Shown here: positions 62,305 to 64,000 of the stretch, in pieces | Position numbering within the stretch: position 1 is the stretch's first letter | Layout: each line of letters starts with the position of its first letter | From: Pseudomonas uvaldensis | GTDB taxonomy: Bacteria; Pseudomonadota; Gammaproteobacteria; Pseudomonadales; Pseudomonadaceae | Reading direction: 5' to 3' | Assembly: GCF_021271205.1 (NCBI RefSeq) | Contig: NZ_JAIWKS010000015.1 | Span: forward strand, 36,236 to 100,235 | DNA length: 64,000 bases | Made by a program: the position numbers and the translations under genes | Notes under the pieces: generated by a model | Seen by the model: the letters and a program-made list of their open reading frames with translations, nothing else | Told to the model about the DNA's origin: nothing | Database searches by the model: none

Positions 62305-64000
62305 ATGTTTGCCCCAGACAAACTCCTGGCCCTGAACAACGCCATCGGCTCGTTGGTAGTTGCCGCCATGGACCCCGAACGACCAGATGTCGAGGCGGTG
62401 CTATCCGATTTCCGGGCATGCCTGAACGACTATGACAGTTGGGCTGAAAGGTTCTGGACCGGATGGGCATTGGATCTCGAACAGGTCTTCAAGGTGGGCA
62501 ACGAGGTCGCGCTCGCGGCGCCGAAGAACCTGGACGAGCCCGTCAGCGCCACGGTGATGGCGTGTCCGGCGAGCGGTCCGTTGACCCTGGTGCACATGTT
62601 CCAGGCGGCGCGCTTCGTGCCGATCGGTGATACGCCGGTCATGCTCGAGCCGGTCATCGACGGCGAGCCGGGGCAGGAAACCTTCGGCGGACCGGTCCAT
62701 CACGTGATCGGTCCCAGCGGCATCCTGGAAATTCCCGAATGCTGGCGGGGCCGTCGATATCGCATCACTTTTTTTCCTCATGTGACGGCAGATCACGTCA
62801 AAGCCCTGTACGCGTCCTACCAGAGCGTGATCGACGAGCTGGAAGGCTGGCTGAAAACGGAGTGGGAAAACGAATTTCAACCGCTGTGGGCGGAATTTTC
62901 CGGCGCCGGGTTTCGCGAACGCTACTACCTGTTGCAACAAGCCGACTGGCGTGGCTTTGAAAGTGCCCTGCAAGCACTTTGGGATGACGTCAAACAGGTT
63001 TTCGAGTTGCTGGCGGACCTCCAGGCCAATAGCGAAAAGCTGCTGGAATACCTGACCCAAACCGAGCTCGAGCAACTACTGCAAGCCTCATCCGAGGCAG
63101 TAGCCAAAGGCCTGATGATATTGAGCGACGAGCCGTTGCTCTTCATCCACATGGCAGCCTTCACCAGTTGGCTGCGGATGTTGCCACCCCAGTACCTGGC
63201 CGAAGTCGTGGGAGAAATACGCGCTTCGGTGCTGGTCAATTTCCTGCTGATTCGTTTGACCGGCGCCCTCGGCCTGGGCGTGCGCATGAGTGGCAAAGTG
63301 CTGGATCAGATCCGGTCCTGGCGTGCGCGGGACTGGTTACACGCGTCGAGCCAAAGGTTAGGCCAGCTCGCCAGCGACCGGCTCGAACAACATGCCGATG
63401 TGTTGAAGCCAGTGGTGGTCAGTGCCCAGCGGGCGCCCTTAAGGCCTACGCCTGTCAGACCTTTGGAAATCACCCCTGAGCACTTGCCGCCGCTGTCGGT
63501 CAGTAATCCCGCCGCGGTGGCGCGGGAAAAGTCCCAAACCTCCACGCGGCTCAGCAAGCACGAACCCCACGACGACGCCCCAGCCCAATCGAAGAACCCC
63601 AACGGCGACAGTGCTGACAGCGCGGCTCTGACCCGCACCGACGGCTGCCCGGTGTCCATGGTCACCGGCGAGGAGCTGCTGACCCTGGAGGACGGCACCC
63701 TCGATGGTCGGCTGCCGTTTGTCTTCACCCGCTTGTACCGCACCAGCGCAGTGGAGCTGGACGTGGGCCTGGGACGCGGTTGGAGCCATGCCCTGGCCCA
63801 TCGCCTGGAGCTTGAGGACGGGCAGGTCATCTGGATCGACCAGGAAAACCGGCGCACACCCTTTCCGCTGCCCAGCGTCCAACGCCCGGCAATCCACAAC
63901 AGCCTGGCCCGCGCCGCGATCTACCTGGGCGGCGAGCCGGACGAACTGATCATCGCCCAGCCCGGCGAGAACGCACCGTTCCTGCACTTTCGCGACGGCT
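62305..64000 (+). CDS. Rhs-family protein, N-terminal part (3'-truncated by window end)
   Basis: The frame is open from ATG 62305 to the end of the window (565 codons). Residues 1-120 form an unrecognised domain (MFAPDKLLALNNAIGSL, MACPASGPLTLVHMFQAARF, FGGPVHHVIGPSGI). A helical region follows to about residue 350, including one hydrophobic segment (VLVNFLLIRLTGALGLG) and a Pro/Ser-rich linker. DUF6531-type Rhs start at about residue 450: TDGCPVSMVTGEELLTLEDG, PFVFTRLYRTSA and GLGRGWSHALAHRLEL. This is how polymorphic toxins of the Rhs class begin; the repeat shell and toxin tip lie beyond. No PAAR motif is seen. GAGA at 62293 is the ribosome site. Confidence 0.85.
   Translation, partial: MFAPDKLLALNNAIGSLVVAAMDPERPDVEAVLSDFRACLNDYDSWAERFWTGWALDLEQVFKVGNEVALAAPKNLDEPVSATVMACPASGPLTLVHMFQAARFVPIGDTPVMLEPVIDGEPGQETFGGPVHHVIGPSGILEIPECWRGRRYRITFFPHVTADHVKALYASYQSVIDELEGWLKTEWENEFQPLWAEFSGAGFRERYYLLQQADWRGFESALQALWDDVKQVFELLADLQANSEKLLEYLTQTELEQLLQASSEAVAKGLMILSDEPLLFIHMAAFTSWLRMLPPQYLAEVVGEIRASVLVNFLLIRLTGALGLGVRMSGKVLDQIRSWRARDWLHASSQRLGQLASDRLEQHADVLKPVVVSAQRAPLRPTPVRPLEITPEHLPPLSVSNPAAVAREKSQTSTRLSKHEPHDDAPAQSKNPNGDSADSAALTRTDGCPVSMVTGEELLTLEDGTLDGRLPFVFTRLYRTSAVELDVGLGRGWSHALAHRLELEDGQVIWIDQENRRTPFPLPSVQRPAIHNSLARAAIYLGGEPDELIIAQPGENAPFLHFRDG

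Overview
The window looks like chromosome of a fluorescent-group Pseudomonas. It has GC-rich coding sequence, the pseudomonad gene orders ferritin-uvrA-MFS-ssb and nrdR-rib-nusB-thiL-pgpA, a complete mag (alpha-2-macroglobulin) operon, and many intergenic palindromic repeats of the kind called REP/REPIN in P. fluorescens. No rRNA, tRNA, CRISPR, insertion sequence or prophage is visible. Almost all DNA is coding, usually in tight operons with 1-11 bp overlaps.

Layout. 0-5.5 kb: end of a bacterial ferritin gene, uvrA (minus), a candidate LexA box, a YajR-type MFS transporter and ssb. 5.5-9.2 kb: an isochorismatase-fold hydrolase divergent from a GlxA/FtrA-type AraC regulator, then a DUF3182 protein overlapping an alpha/beta hydrolase. 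9.4-13.4 kb (minus): DUF72, YbhP, cardiolipin synthase ClsB and YbhN in one operon. 13.7-22.3 kb: an MscS-family channel, the giant helicase Lhr (minus), and two overlapping sugar-nucleotide-type dehydrogenase/epimerase genes. 22.4-26.6 kb (minus): OmpW, then a zinc-uptake set (His-rich DUF2796 protein, ABC ATPase, FtsX-type permease, DUF3299) with a dyad upstream that may bind Zur. 26.7-29.1 kb: a small orphan, CnoX thioredoxin, a methyltransferase and a YbaY-like lipoprotein.

29.2-43.3 kb is the vitamin and isoprenoid block: nrdR-ribD-ribE-ribBA, a REPIN, ribH-nusB-thiL-pgpA, a solute-binding protein, ribA with a membrane protein and a BtuF-like protein, then on the minus strand xseB-ispA-dxs and btuB. 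The GTP cyclohydrolase half of RibBA lacks zinc cysteines, while the stand-alone RibA has them. 43.4-44.6 kb: a class II Fic protein with a winged-helix tail, preceded by a conspicuous four-half-site palindromic array.

44.8-55.0 kb: magABCDEF, an envelope alpha-2-macroglobulin system whose thioester cysteine is replaced by glycine and whose leader carries a candidate RsmA hairpin. 55.2-56.1 kb: an MBL-fold hydrolase. 56.1-61.9 kb (minus): a six-gene operon (CDP-alcohol phosphatidyltransferase, hydrolase-methyltransferase fusion, PAP2-dual-specificity phosphatase fusion, small membrane protein, PlsC-like acyltransferase, CdsA-like cytidylyltransferase). It resembles E. coli ynbABCD plus extra genes and reads as a self-contained route to an undefined phospholipid; this is the best candidate here for an undescribed system. 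The window ends inside an Rhs-family gene (62305 onward), probably a polymorphic toxin whose toxin end lies outside.
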